Assembly (NCBI RefSeq): GCF_902459765.1
Contig: NZ_CABPSP010000004.1
Location: forward strand, 186,001-250,000
Origin: Pandoraea anapnoica
Lineage (GTDB): Bacteria > Pseudomonadota > Gammaproteobacteria > Burkholderiales > Burkholderiaceae
Length of the DNA: 64,000 nt
Direction: 5' to 3'
Position 1 is the first letter of the stretch. Each line of letters opens with the position of its first letter. Positions 8,719 to 19,612 of the stretch are shown piece by piece. The translations under genes were made by a program, and so were the position numbers. The notes beneath the pieces were generated by a model. That model was not told where the DNA came from, searched no databases, and was given only the letters and a program-made list of their open reading frames with translations.

Positions 8719-11187
8719 TCACTGCGAATGCACGTTGCGAGCGTGTGCAGCCGACGTCTCCAGGTCCGGCCATGGAGGCTGATCGGGCGCGTACCGGGCG
8801 CGAATGAAAGCGGCAAGTTCAGCTATTTGCCGGTCGTCGAATGCGTCGCGAAAACCCGGCATGTAGCCAAGCGCCTCCGTGGCCGGTTGGTCGATGCCGT
8901 TCATGAGTACGTGCATCAAGTTGTCCGGTGTAGCCTGACTCACGCTGCTGTTCAGCCCCATGAGCGGACGAACGCCGAAGTGACCGACACCCCCGCTGTC
9001 CGTGTGGCAAACGGCGCAGGCCGCTTCGAAGGTGCGCCGACCACTCTCAAGGCCGAGCGTCGTCGCAACGTCGGCACCCTTGGTACGCTGGCGGGCGATC
9101 TCGGCAACCTTCGATGCCTCCGTCGTCGGCGAGAGCGACGCAAGATAGTGTGCGATGGCACGCACATCCGTTTCGGGCAGTGCCGCGAGTCCGGCGACCA
9201 CGGGCGCCATGGGGCCAGCAGCGACGCCATGCTCATGTGAGAAGCCGGTGCGCAAGTAATCGAACAGTGCGGGCTCCGTCCATGGCACCGGCGACTCCTT
9301 TGAGGCCACTAACGGCGGTGCTCGCCATCCTTCGACCTCACCACCCCCGAGATACTGCTTCGCCTGTTCCGCGCCGAGCATGTTGCGCGGCGTATGGCAT
9401 GCGCCGCAATGGCCAGCGCCATCGACGAGATAGCGCCCGCGATTCCATAGCGCGGATTGCGACGGGTCGGGACGGTACTCGGTGGTGTCGTGATAGAGCC
9501 AGTTCCACCCGGCCACGAGACGCCGCCGGTTTAACGGGAATGGCAGTTCAGTCTTGGGTGGGGTGTTTGCCACCGCTGGCTGCGACATCAGATAGGCGTA
9601 GAGCGCGAGCATGTCCGGCTCGCTCATTTTGGCGAAGGCCGTGTAGGGAAACGCCGGGTAGAGATGCGATCCGTCGCGCGAGATGCCTTCGCGCATCGCG
9701 CGCGCAAAGGCAGCGTAGGACCAGCGCCCGATGCCCGCGTCTGGATCGGGGGTGATGTTCGTCGAGTAGACAGTGCCGAACGGTGTTTCGAGCGCGAGGC
9801 CCCCGGCATTGGTCGCGCCTTTGGCGGCAGTGTGGCAGACCGCACAGTCACCGGCCAATGCGATCTGCCGCCCGCGCTCCAGTGTTGCCATCGACCACAG
9901 CGTGTTGTCGGGGGCTGCGATGGGGGCGATTTCGGCGGCACCGAAAAACATGACGCTGGCGAGTCCGCCAATCCCGGCGATTGCTCCGCCGGCAAGCCAT
10001 CGCGGCCAGCGTTGGGGGAGGCGTCCTCGCTTTTTCGCGCCAGGCGCAGGGCGCACGACATCGACCGGCTTGCGCAGCGTCGCGCGCAGATTCTCGGGGG
10101 TAAACGGCGGTCGGCGCAAACGGATGCCCGTTGCATCGAACAGGGCATTCGCAATGGCGGCGGCGGCAGGCGCGGCAGCGCCTGCGAGCCGCTCTGCGTC
10201 CGCAGGGGGAAGCATAACGGCACCGGAAGGCGTCTCTGACGTTTCGCCAACATACCTCATGACGGCGTGTTCATCGGTAGATGTGCCGATCTCATCGGGC
10301 GACGCCGACATTCGCCATGTCGCGCCGAGGGCATGCCGCACGGCATCGGCGATCTGTTCGGCAGGCAGTCCGTCGACGGCCGCCGCCTCGCCGGGGCGCC
10401 CACTGGCTTGCGCGGCAACCACGCGCCGCAGGGCGATCTCGCCCGACACCGGGTTGACGTCAAGGTCGACGATCCACGCAGACCAGGTGTCGGCTTCGGC
10501 GTTCGAGGCGGCTTTCGATGTTTGCCCATCGAAAGCAAATCCGCGGCCGCGCTGCCATCCTTTCGGGACACCCTGCGCGTCGGCGCCAGACGGCATGCCC
10601 CATGCAGCGCGCTGCGCGACCATGCGGATGACTTCGCGCGGGCCCTCGTTGCCCTCCGATGCCAGATGGCGCAGACGAAAGTTCACCGGGTCCTCGTCTG
10701 CCCGAGCGGCCGCTTCGTCGATGAACGATTCGCGAGCGAATGCATGTGCCGTCGCCGGTATCCGTTGCGCCGGATCGATCACCTCCGATGCAACGCTCTC
10801 GTAGCGATATGGCGGAAGGTGGTGCGGCGAGTGCGCTGCGGCTTGTGGTGGCGAGGTGTCGCCGGCAAGCACGGCTGGACCGAGCACTTTGGCCCGGTAA
10901 CGCCACGTCTGCAACGAGCCGTCGTCGCGAGTATCCGCGCTGATTTCGAGCTGCGCGATGGCACCACCGTGTTTCGTGGGCCATGAATAGACGGCGTGCT
11001 GTGCCGTGTGTTCAGGTGCAGTAGAGGCGTGCGCTACGTCGCTTCCTACCTTCCGGCCGCCAACTTCCCTTGAAACGCCTGTTGTGTCCGCAGCGCCCGC
11101 AGCTTCCGCCGCGTTCGGCATCCCGGAAGTCGACGCAGGGCGACCGTCGCGGCCATTTTCGGGTGACGCATCATCGATTCTTGTCAT
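8719..11187 (-). CDS. nicB: nicotinate dehydrogenase subunit B, tri-haem cytochrome c with degenerate molybdopterin domain
   Basis: The 822-residue protein joins two parts. Residues about 60-375 resemble the C-terminal half of an aldehyde oxidase-type molybdopterin subunit (RIPATAHAFARESFIDEAAAR..., IANALFDATGIRLRRPPFTPENLRATL). A membrane segment lies near 397-417. After it come three cytochrome c domains with CxxCH at about 448-452 (CAVCH), 594-598 (CGACH) and 724-728 (CAVCH). In P. putida NicB the molybdenum domain is full length (about 1187 residues in all). Here the N-terminal half is missing and the catalytic GAGE segment is replaced by RLAGAAAPAAAA, so this polypeptide should only carry electrons from the NicA [2Fe-2S] subunit to the respiratory chain. 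It overlaps nicA by 17 bp. The intact molybdenum subunit is encoded at 16637-18985. Confidence 0.85.
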   Translation of the reverse strand: MTRIDDASPENGRDGRPASTSGMPNAAEAAGAADTTGVSREVGGRKVGSDVAHASTAPEHTAQHAVYSWPTKHGGAIAQLEISADTRDDGSLQTWRYRAKVLGPAVLAGDTSPPQAAAHSPHHLPPYRYESVASEVIDPAQRIPATAHAFARESFIDEAAARADEDPVNFRLRHLASEGNEGPREVIRMVAQRAAWGMPSGADAQGVPKGWQRGRGFAFDGQTSKAASNAEADTWSAWIVDLDVNPVSGEIALRRVVAAQASGRPGEAAAVDGLPAEQIADAVRHALGATWRMSASPDEIGTSTDEHAVMRYVGETSETPSGAVMLPPADAERLAGAAAPAAAAIANALFDATGIRLRRPPFTPENLRATLRKPVDVVRPAPGAKKRGRLPQRWPRWLAGGAIAGIGGLASVMFFGAAEIAPIAAPDNTLWSMATLERGRQIALAGDCAVCHTAAKGATNAGGLALETPFGTVYSTNITPDPDAGIGRWSYAAFARAMREGISRDGSHLYPAFPYTAFAKMSEPDMLALYAYLMSQPAVANTPPKTELPFPLNRRRLVAGWNWLYHDTTEYRPDPSQSALWNRGRYLVDGAGHCGACHTPRNMLGAEQAKQYLGGGEVEGWRAPPLVASKESPVPWTEPALFDYLRTGFSHEHGVAAGPMAPVVAGLAALPETDVRAIAHYLASLSPTTEASKVAEIARQRTKGADVATTLGLESGRRTFEAACAVCHTDSGGVGHFGVRPLMGLNSSVSQATPDNLMHVLMNGIDQPATEALGYMPGFRDAFDDRQIAELAAFIRARYAPDQPPWPDLETSAAHARNVHSQ

Positions 11188-11698
11188 CTTGTAGGTATTG
11201 CGCCGCGCGATGCACGGCTCTGACGATTTCGTAATGCGTGCCGCATCGGCACAGGTTGAAGCGTAGCGCGTCGTGAATCTCGGCGGTGTTGGGCGAAGGA
11301 TTGCGATCGAGCAACGCCTTCGTGCTCATGATCATGCCGTTCAGGCAATAGCCGCATTGCGCTGCCTGCTCGTCGATGAAGGCGCGCTGAATGGGGTGCA
11401 GCGAGGTTGTGCCGCCCAGGCCTTCGAGTGTGGTGATTTCGCGACCCCGCGCAATGCTGACCGGCACCACACACGAGCGCGTCGGCTGCCCGTCAACCAG
11501 CACGGTGCACGCGCCGCATTGCCCCAGGCCGCATCCGTACTTAGGGCCGTTGAGTTCGAGGTCGTTCCGCAGCACATACAGTAGCGGTGTCTGCGGGGAC
11601 GCATCGCCAACGGTGTGCGTTGCACCGTTCACGCGCAAGGTCGCAGGTCCCGTCGCGGGACTGGGTAAAGCCATCGGCTGACTCGCAAAGATAAGCAT
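11171..11698 (-). CDS. nicA: nicotinate dehydrogenase [2Fe-2S] subunit A
   Basis: This 175-residue xanthine-oxidase-family iron-sulfur subunit carries both cluster motifs: the plant-type site YGCGLGQCGACTVLVDG with a later Cys (RSC), and the C-terminal site QCGYCLNGMIMS...NLCRCGTHYEI. It passes electrons from the molybdenum centre that hydroxylates nicotinate at C6 to the cytochrome subunit. An N-terminal extension of about 20 residues precedes the ferredoxin fold; the ATG at 11674 is an alternative start. It precedes and overlaps nicB. nicC lies 52 bp upstream on the same strand, so nicC-nicA-nicB is probably one operon. Confidence 0.9.
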   Translation of the reverse strand: MLIFASQPMALPSPATGPATLRVNGATHTVGDASPQTPLLYVLRNDLELNGPKYGCGLGQCGACTVLVDGQPTRSCVVPVSIARGREITTLEGLGGTTSLHPIQRAFIDEQAAQCGYCLNGMIMSTKALLDRNPSPNTAEIHDALRFNLCRCGTHYEIVRAVHRAAQYLQDDKNR

Positions 11699-11750
11699 GA
11701 GGGTGACAATCTCGCCACCCTCCCGGGATTATGCAAACCTCGTTCCCGAC

Positions 11751-12989
<1,239 letters not shown>

Positions 12990-12991
12990 TT

Positions 12992-13011
12992 AAAGCGTAC
13001 ACATTACAAAA
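12992..13011. promoter_or_regulatory. nic regulon operator candidate upstream of nicC
   Basis: The reverse strand reads TTTTGTAATGTGTACGCTTT, a 19/20 match to the box before nicT. It lies 72 bp upstream of the nicC start in an AT-rich stretch, as expected for a repressor site in the nicC promoter. Confidence 0.6.
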
Positions 13012-13126
13012 ATCCATCGCAACCACAAAACAAACGACCTAGGGTTTGCACTTACACAATAAGAAAAAGCGCCAAATTTATTTGATTTTTCTCAGGAAAA
13101 ATCTTGGAAAACTTATTTTTGCAGGG

Positions 13127-13155
13127 TTGCTAGCATATAGCGCATACACTAGACT
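13127..13155 (+). promoter_or_regulatory. nicE operon promoter with embedded operator
   Basis: A -35 element TTGCTA and a -10 element TAGACT are separated by exactly 17 bases. The spacer and -10 contain GCGCATACACTA, a degenerate version of the nic box (GCGTACACATTA on this strand). Binding there would block RNA polymerase. Confidence 0.55.
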
Positions 13156-13196
13156 TTACGCAAAACATCATCGACCCCCTTTGGGAGACTCTCCTC

Positions 13197-13949
13197 ATGA
13201 CCAAGCGTTACCGCATCGGCCAGATCGTGCCGAGTTCGAACACCACGATGGAAACCGAGATACCGGCCATGTTCCGTTTGCGCGAAGCGATCCGGCCTGA
13301 GCGGTTCACGTTCCATTCGAGTCGCATGCGCATGAAGAAGGTGGTGAAGGAGGAGTTAGCGGCTATGGATGCCGAATCGGATCGCTGCGCAGTCGAGCTG
13401 AGCGACGCCCGTGTCGATGTGCTCGGCTATGCCTGTCTTGTGGCGATCATGGCGATGGGCCATGGCTACCATCGCGTGTCGCAAAAGCGCCTGACGCAGC
13501 AGACCATCGCCAATGGCGCAGAGGCACCGGTGTTGACAAGTGCAGGTGCTTTGGTCGATGCGCTACATGTGATCGGCGCCAAGCGCGTCGTCGTCGTTGC
13601 CCCTTATATGAAGCCGTTGACGGAACTTGTCGTGGATTACATCCGCAACGAGGGCTTCGAGGTCGTCGCCTATCGCGCGCTCGAAATTCCAGACAATCTC
13701 GAAGTCGGTCGTCACGATCCGATGCGCCTGCCCGATATCGTGAAGACGCTGCCTTATCAGGACGCCGATGCCATCGTGCTTTCCGCCTGCGTGCAGATGC
13801 CGTCGCTGCCCGCCGTGGCGAAGGTCGAAGCCATGACCGGCAAGCCCGTGATCACAGCGGCCATTGCCACGACCTATGCCATGTTGCGCACGCTCGAACT
13901 TGAGCCGGTCGTCCCGGGTGCCGGCGCGTTGTTGTCAGGCGCGTATTGA
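13197..13949 (+). CDS. nicE: maleate isomerase
   Basis: The 250-residue protein belongs to the Asp/Glu racemase superfamily and converts maleate to fumarate, the last step of the nic pathway. The two catalytic Cys are visible at about C80 (GYACL) and C198 (LSACVQMP), and the N-terminal IGQIVPSSNTTMETE loop binds the carboxylates. It starts the plus-strand operon nicE-nicD-nicX-nicF-molybdenum subunit, 30-50 bp downstream of the predicted promoter. Confidence 0.93.
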   Translation: MTKRYRIGQIVPSSNTTMETEIPAMFRLREAIRPERFTFHSSRMRMKKVVKEELAAMDAESDRCAVELSDARVDVLGYACLVAIMAMGHGYHRVSQKRLTQQTIANGAEAPVLTSAGALVDALHVIGAKRVVVVAPYMKPLTELVVDYIRNEGFEVVAYRALEIPDNLEVGRHDPMRLPDIVKTLPYQDADAIVLSACVQMPSLPAVAKVEAMTGKPVITAAIATTYAMLRTLELEPVVPGAGALLSGAY

Positions 13950-13987
13950 TGCTATCGGAACCTATCGACATCTCCAGGACACCTCTC

Positions 13988-14830
13988 ATGACTTCGACCC
14001 TGCAATACGGCGCGAATGTCGCCGCCAACGGCATTCGTCAGCACTACCTCCGGTATGGCGGCGCAAGCAAAGCGTGTTCGCACCGCCCGGCGGTCATCGT
14101 GATTCCCGGCATTACCAGTCCTGCCGTCACGTGGGGGTTCGTCGGCGAAGTGTTCGGCCGGGTATTCGACACTTATGTGATAGACGTGCGGGGCAGGGGA
14201 CTGTCCAGCGCGTCGCCCGAGCTCGACTACAGCCTCGATGCGCAGGCAGACGACGTGGCGGCGCTGTGCGCGGCACTTGGGCTCGACCGGTTCGCGCTGG
14301 TCGGGCATTCGATGGGCGCGCGCATTGCCGCGCGCGCGGCGCTGCGTGAGCCACGCGGGCTTGCGTCGGTGGTACTCGTCGACCCGCCGGTATCCGGCCC
14401 CGGTCGTCGAGCCTATCCGGGCAAGTTGCCGTGGTACGTGGATTCGATGGCACTGGCGCGTGCGGGCATCGACGCCGAAGGCATGCGCGCGTTCTGTCCT
14501 ACGTGGACTGACGAACAACTGGCGTTGCGCGCCGCATGGCTCCACACCTGTGACGAGCGCGCAGTGCTCGCATCGTATGAGGGCTTCCACCAGGATGACT
14601 TCTTCGCCGACGCCGCACAACTGCGCGTGCCGTCGTTGTTGATCACGGCGCAGAACGGAGATGTCGTACGCGACGAAGACGTGGCCGAGCTTCAGCGGGC
14701 AACGCCGACGATGCAACACGTACGCGTGCCTGAGGCCGGCCACATGATTCCGTGGGACAACCCTGACGGTTTCTTTGCAGCGTTCGGCGATTTCCTTGGC
14801 GCACCGCTGGGCCACGCGCCTGCGGCATGA
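13988..14830 (+). CDS. nicD: N-formylmaleamate deformylase
   Basis: This alpha/beta-hydrolase of about 280 residues has the nucleophile elbow VGHSMG (Ser near 108), an acid in VVLVDPPVSG, and a C-terminal His in EAGHMIPWDNPDGF. It hydrolyses N-formylmaleamate to maleamate and formate. I prefer the ATG at 13988 (AGGA site in the leader) over the ATG at 13949, which overlaps the nicE stop. The position between nicE and nicX supports the role. Confidence 0.92.
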   Translation: MTSTLQYGANVAANGIRQHYLRYGGASKACSHRPAVIVIPGITSPAVTWGFVGEVFGRVFDTYVIDVRGRGLSSASPELDYSLDAQADDVAALCAALGLDRFALVGHSMGARIAARAALREPRGLASVVLVDPPVSGPGRRAYPGKLPWYVDSMALARAGIDAEGMRAFCPTWTDEQLALRAAWLHTCDERAVLASYEGFHQDDFFADAAQLRVPSLLITAQNGDVVRDEDVAELQRATPTMQHVRVPEAGHMIPWDNPDGFFAAFGDFLGAPLGHAPAA

Positions 14831-14854
14831 ACATGCAATGCATCGGAGACGGCA

Positions 14855-15889
14855 ATGGCCATCAGTGACTTCCAATTGATCGAAGCGTGGCGCGAGGTGC
14901 TGACGTTATCGAAACTCGCTCACGGACAGAACGTGACCGTGCTGACCAGCGCATCGACCCATCCGCAAACGTTGCGCTGTGCGTTGATCGCCGTGCAATC
15001 GATGGGCGCAATTGCGAATCGGCTCGATCTACAGCCGGTCAACGGCGAGAAGGCATTCAGCCGCGACTCGCTCGCCTATCTCGGCACCACTCCGCTCACA
15101 GGCAACCGCGCGGCGATTGCGGCGCTCAAGGCCAGCGATCTCGTACTTGATCTGATGACACTGCTGTTCTCGCCCGAGCAGCACGACATTCTCAAGGGCG
15201 GCACGAAGATCCTGTTGGCAGTGGAGCCGCCGGAAGTGCTTGCGCGCATGGTGCCGACGCAGGGCGACAAGGCACGTGTGCTGGCTGCCGCCGCAAAGCT
15301 CGGGGCGGCGCGCGAAATGCGAGTGACGTCGTCGGCCGGCACGTCACTCGTCTGCCCGATGGGCGAGTTCGCGCCGACCGCCGAATACGGCTTCGTCGAT
15401 GAGCCAGGGCGATGGGACCATTGGCCGAGCGGCTTCGCACTGTCCTATCCGAACGACCACATGGCGCACGGCACTATCGTGATCGACCGCGGCGACATTC
15501 TGTTGCCGCAGAAGCGCTATGTGACGGAGCCGATTCGCCTGAGCGTCGAGAAGGGGTACGCCACCCGGATCGAAGGCGGGGTCGATGCGGCTTTGCTGCG
15601 CGACTACATGGAAACCTTCCGGGACCCGGAGGGCTATGCGATCTCGCACATCGGGTGGGGGCTACAACCGCGTGCGCGATGGTCGACGCTCGGGCTGTAC
15701 GACCGCGAAGCGACCATCGGCATGGATGCCCGTGCATTCGAAGGTAATTTCCTGTTCTCGCTGGGCCCGAACAACGAAGGCGGCGGCACCCGGACAACGA
15801 CGTGTCACATCGACATCCCGTTGCGCCACTGCACGGTCTCGCTCGACGACGACGTTATGGTGCGCGAAGGGCGCATCGTCTACGAGTGA
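14855..15889 (+). CDS. nicX: 2,5-dihydroxypyridine 5,6-dioxygenase
   Basis: This 344-residue iron-dependent dioxygenase opens the 2,5-dihydroxypyridine ring to N-formylmaleamate. The iron ligands described for P. putida NicX are at the same positions here: H265 (YAISHIGWG), H318 and D320 (TTTCHIDIPL). The length matches the family. It lies 24 bp after nicD, within the operon. Confidence 0.94.
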   Translation: MAISDFQLIEAWREVLTLSKLAHGQNVTVLTSASTHPQTLRCALIAVQSMGAIANRLDLQPVNGEKAFSRDSLAYLGTTPLTGNRAAIAALKASDLVLDLMTLLFSPEQHDILKGGTKILLAVEPPEVLARMVPTQGDKARVLAAAAKLGAAREMRVTSSAGTSLVCPMGEFAPTAEYGFVDEPGRWDHWPSGFALSYPNDHMAHGTIVIDRGDILLPQKRYVTEPIRLSVEKGYATRIEGGVDAALLRDYMETFRDPEGYAISHIGWGLQPRARWSTLGLYDREATIGMDARAFEGNFLFSLGPNNEGGGTRTTTCHIDIPLRHCTVSLDDDVMVREGRIVYE

Positions 15890-15935
15890 TCGAAACATTC
15901 CACGTTTTTCAACCAGATACCGATACCTATTCGCC

Positions 15936-16580
15936 ATGAGTGACATATCGCATCACGCCGAATCCGGCGTCTATCAACGCCAGGGCTTCGGCACGTCGCT
16001 GGCCCCGCAAGGCAACGTTGCGTTGCTGATCGTCGATCTGGTGGTCGGCTTCGCCGATCCCGAGGTCTTCGGGGGCGGCAACATCCCGTCGGCCATTTCA
16101 CGCACTGTCGATGCACTGGCTGTCGCGCGCCTGAACGGATGGCCGGTGGCGCACAGCCGCATCGTCTATGCGGACGACGGTAGCGACGACAACATCTTCT
16201 CGATGAAGGTGCCTGGTATGGCAACGTTGACCGAACACAATCCGAACAGTGCCATCGTGCCGGAACTCACGCCGATTCAAGGCGAGCTCGTGGTGCGCAA
16301 GGTCGTGCCGTCGGCCTTCTTTGGCACGCAGCTCGCACCGTGGCTGGCGCAGCGCGGTATCCAGACGTTGCTCGTTGCCGGTGCCGTGACCAGCGGCTGC
16401 GTCCGTGCGAGTGTGGTCGACGCGATGTCGTTCGGCTTGCGTCCGATCGTGTTGGCGGATTGTGTCGGGGATCGTGCGATCGGCCCGCACGAGGCAAGTC
16501 TGTTCGACATGCAGCAAAAGTATGCGGCGGTGATGCCGCTGTCGGATGCGGTTCAGGTCATCGAACGGCGCAATCCCTGA
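15936..16580 (+). CDS. nicF: maleamate amidohydrolase
   Basis: This 214-residue isochorismatase-like cysteine hydrolase converts maleamate to maleate and ammonia. The catalytic triad is D34 (LLIVDLVVGF), K122 (VVRKVVPSAF) and C155 (VTSGCVRASVVDA). The ATG at 15936 fits the family N-terminus; the frame is open upstream but overlaps nicX. It lies 46 bp after nicX. Confidence 0.93.
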   Translation: MSDISHHAESGVYQRQGFGTSLAPQGNVALLIVDLVVGFADPEVFGGGNIPSAISRTVDALAVARLNGWPVAHSRIVYADDGSDDNIFSMKVPGMATLTEHNPNSAIVPELTPIQGELVVRKVVPSAFFGTQLAPWLAQRGIQTLLVAGAVTSGCVRASVVDAMSFGLRPIVLADCVGDRAIGPHEASLFDMQQKYAAVMPLSDAVQVIERRNP

Positions 16581-16636
16581 GCGGTCGGGACTGCCACCGA
16601 TCGGCTATCGCGGAAGGTCTCGATTGACGCCCCGAA

Positions 16637-18985
16637 ATGGTCCTTTTATCGTGGGCTACCGGCAGCGTGCATGTTGCCCCTGCCGCATTACAGGAATCCG
16701 CTTTCGTGAATCGCTCCGAATTGCTCGTACGCGACGGTTGTCTGCTCGTTGTCAGGCAGCCGGTTACGCCGGTCATCCCTGCGCCCGGACAGCCGGGCAG
16801 TCATTCGAAGTTTGTACCCGATGTCGCAGAGATCTTCGTGGCGATTCTCGACGATGGCCGCATTCTTGGCTTTAACGGCCACGTCGATCTCGGCACGGGC
16901 ATTCGGACCTCGCTTGGGCAAATCGTAGCGGAAGAACTGGACGTGCTTGCTGAAGACGTCGAGATACATCTGGGGCACACGGCTGCGACACCCAACCAAG
17001 GGCCGACGATAGCGAGCGCCACGATTCAGATTTCTTCGGTGCCATTGCGATGTGCTGCGGCGCAGGCACGACGCGAATTGCTGGCGATGGCCTCGCGCCG
17101 ATCCGGCATCGACGTTGATCAATTGCATTGCGGTGCAAGGGAAATCGTCGGCACCACCGGGGAAGGTGAAACATTCAAGGCGACGTTCGCGGAACTGGTG
17201 CGCGGCGAGACGGTTGTTCTCCCACTCGATCTGGATGCACCGGTGAAGGACCCCGCGACTTATCGCGTCGTAGGCAAGTCCGCGCCGCGTGTCGATCTGC
17301 CGGCCAAGGCCACAGGCGAGCTGACCTTCGTGCATGACGTGCGGGTGCCCGGCATGTTGCACGCGAGAGTGGTCCGCCCGCCGTACAGCGGCATCGATGC
17401 TGGCGCATTTGTCGGCAATTTGCTTGAGTCGGTCGACAAAGATGCCGTCATGCAAATGCCCGGCGTTCGCGCGGTCGTGGTGATCGGGGATTTCGTAGGC
17501 GTGGTGGCGCAACGCGAGGAGCAGGCGATGCAGGCGGCACAGGCGTTGCGCGTCAGGTGGAAACCTTTGCCTGCTTTGCCGTCGATGGACGATACCGCCG
17601 CTACCATTGCAGCGGCGCCTGCTGTGAGGCGTCCGCTGCTGAGCGAGGGCGACGTCGATGCCATGCTCGCGCGCGACGATGTCGTCAAGCTTTCCCGGAC
17701 TTACGCGTGGCCGTACCAGATGCACGGGTCCATCGGCCCCTCCTGCGCCGTCGCCGATTACCGGGCGCGCGGCGAAGGACGAATCACCGTCTGGTCGGGC
17801 ACGCAGAACCCCGTGTCGTTGCGCTTCGATCTCGCGCAGTTGATCGCCAGAGACGAAGCGGACATCGATATCGTGCGAATGGAAGCATCGGGTTGTTATG
17901 GACGCAATTGCGCCGACGATGTCTGCGGCGATGCGCTGCTGCTCTCCAGGGCGGTCGGTGCGCCGGTACGCGTGCAACTGTCGCGTGCCGACGAACATTT
18001 GTGGGAGCCGAAAGGCACCGGCCAGGTGATGACGGTGAGCGGCGCGGCGACGCACGACGGCGAGTTGCTCGCATACGACTTCGCGACGCGTTATCCCTCC
18101 AACGACGCACCGATGCTGGCCTCGCTGCTTACCGGCATCGTCTCTGCGCAGGCCCGTGTGTTCGAGATGGGGGATCGCACGGCGGTGTCCCCGTACGTGA
18201 GCGCCCATCGGCGCTTCGTGTGCGACGACATGGCGCCGCTGGTGCGCGCGTCATGGTTTCGCGGGGTCTCGGCGTTGCCGAATTCGTTCGCGCACGACGC
18301 CTTTGCCGACGAGATGGCGTGGGCCACAGGGCACGATCCACTGGCATTCAAACTGCGGCATCTGGACGATGCGCGTGCCGTCGAACTGCTCAAAGCGGTG
18401 GCCGAGCGTGCAGCATGGACACCCAGGTCGCACGACATCTCACGATGGGATAACGACGAGCGGTTCGTTCGCGGGCGTGGGGTGGCGTATGCCCGCTACG
18501 TGCATAGCCGTTTTCCAGGGTTCGGTGCGGCGTGGTCGGCGTGGATTGCCGACGTGGTCGTGGATCGTCTGACGGGAGAGGTGCGAGTCGAGCGGGTGAC
18601 CGTGGGGCAGGATACGGGCACGATGGTCAATCCGGACGGGGTGCGTCATCAGTTGCATGGGAACGTGGTTCAGGTGCTGAGCCGGTCGCTCAAGGAGCGC
18701 GTGCGATTCGTCGACGGACGTCCTGCCGGTCGGGAATGGGGCGGGTATCCGATATTGACGTTTGCGGAGCTTCCGCATCTGGACGTGGTGTTGATGCCGA
18801 GGCAGGGCGAGCCGCCGATGGGGGCAGGGGAGTCGGCGTCGGTGCCCGGTCCGGCGGCACTTGCCAATGCGATCTTCGATGCCACGGGGGTGCGAATTTA
18901 CGCGCCGCCGTTCACGCCTGAGACCGTACGCGCGGCGTTGGCACGGGAAGATCGTCTGATTCGTCCGTCCGAACAACGGGTCTGA
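16637..18985 (+). CDS. molybdopterin-binding subunit of the nicotinate dehydrogenase (stand-alone)
   Basis: The protein of up to 782 residues is a xanthine dehydrogenase-family molybdopterin subunit with the expected order. It has GHVDLGTGIRTSLGQIVAEEL near the N-terminus, VDLPAKATGELTFVHDVRVPGMLHARVVRPP in the middle, and the catalytic GAGESASVPGPAALANA near the C-terminus (Glu at about 732). This is the domain that should form the N-terminal part of NicB; here it is a separate gene at the end of the nicE operon, so I infer it is the catalytic subunit of the NicAB complex. The start is uncertain: ATG at 16637, or GTG at 16706, which has an AGGA site. It converges with nicR. Confidence 0.85.
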   Translation: MVLLSWATGSVHVAPAALQESAFVNRSELLVRDGCLLVVRQPVTPVIPAPGQPGSHSKFVPDVAEIFVAILDDGRILGFNGHVDLGTGIRTSLGQIVAEELDVLAEDVEIHLGHTAATPNQGPTIASATIQISSVPLRCAAAQARRELLAMASRRSGIDVDQLHCGAREIVGTTGEGETFKATFAELVRGETVVLPLDLDAPVKDPATYRVVGKSAPRVDLPAKATGELTFVHDVRVPGMLHARVVRPPYSGIDAGAFVGNLLESVDKDAVMQMPGVRAVVVIGDFVGVVAQREEQAMQAAQALRVRWKPLPALPSMDDTAATIAAAPAVRRPLLSEGDVDAMLARDDVVKLSRTYAWPYQMHGSIGPSCAVADYRARGEGRITVWSGTQNPVSLRFDLAQLIARDEADIDIVRMEASGCYGRNCADDVCGDALLLSRAVGAPVRVQLSRADEHLWEPKGTGQVMTVSGAATHDGELLAYDFATRYPSNDAPMLASLLTGIVSAQARVFEMGDRTAVSPYVSAHRRFVCDDMAPLVRASWFRGVSALPNSFAHDAFADEMAWATGHDPLAFKLRHLDDARAVELLKAVAERAAWTPRSHDISRWDNDERFVRGRGVAYARYVHSRFPGFGAAWSAWIADVVVDRLTGEVRVERVTVGQDTGTMVNPDGVRHQLHGNVVQVLSRSLKERVRFVDGRPAGREWGGYPILTFAELPHLDVVLMPRQGEPPMGAGESASVPGPAALANAIFDATGVRIYAPPFTPETVRAALAREDRLIRPSEQRV

Positions 18986-19021
18986 AAGCCTTGCCACGAC
19001 GAAATGCCGTAGCGCTCGCGC

Positions 19022-19465
19022 TCATTGCGCCGAGTCGGTATCCATCATTTTGCGCAGCAGGAACATCAGCGCGACGCGCTCTGCCGGGTTGAGCGCGCCG
19101 TAGGTGCGCTCGGTGACGTCTTCCGCGAACGGAACGGTTCGCTCGATGAGCGCAAGCCCGTCGGGCGTGGCTCTTACCAGCAGCTTGCGGCCGTCGGACG
19201 GATCGGGCTCCACGTCGATCAGGTTCCGTGCTTTGAGACGCTCGATGACCCCGCGAATGGTGGCTTGATCGATGGCGGTCGTCTTGACGATGTCATTCAG
19301 GGAGCACGATTGCTTTTCCTTGACGGTGCACAGCGCGACGAATTGCGCGGCGGTCAGGTCCGAATCGGGAATGGCGTTTTGGAAGATCGAAACATGGCGT
19401 TGGTAGGCGCGTCGGAGAAGATGGCCAATCTGGTCGTGGAAGTCGTAAGCAATTTTGCTGGACAT
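19022..19465 (-). CDS. nicR: MarR-family repressor of the nic genes
   Basis: This 147-residue MarR regulator has a dimerisation helix pair at the termini and a winged helix (SLNDIVKTTAIDQATIRGVIERLKARNLI, then DGRKLLVRATPDG in the wing). Its position at the edge of the pathway genes, as in P. putida, supports a NicR role: repression relieved by 6-hydroxynicotinate. I chose the ATG at 19465 over a GTG at 19495. The boxes at 7140, 12992 and 13133 are candidate targets. Confidence 0.85.
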   Translation of the reverse strand: MSSKIAYDFHDQIGHLLRRAYQRHVSIFQNAIPDSDLTAAQFVALCTVKEKQSCSLNDIVKTTAIDQATIRGVIERLKARNLIDVEPDPSDGRKLLVRATPDGLALIERTVPFAEDVTERTYGALNPAERVALMFLLRKMMDTDSAQ

Positions 19466-19612
19466 GGCTGCGCGAGGGCGAGGTAAATGTGTCACTCGGA
19501 GGATAGCATCTGAGGCCGCCGGGTTGCATGGCGCATACGTGTCGGAGCCGCATCAGATCAATCTTCGTGTCGATGCGGTGCAGACGCTTCGCGCGACGGG
19601 CGGGAGGTTTGC

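Noticed and set aside
9773-10804. A 343-codon plus-strand frame
   Set aside because: Antisense shadow of nicB; Ala/Arg/Ser-rich low-complexity translation.
16688-18208. A 506-codon minus-strand frame
   Set aside because: It is the antisense shadow of the molybdenum subunit, with His/Arg-rich composition and no ribosome-binding site.
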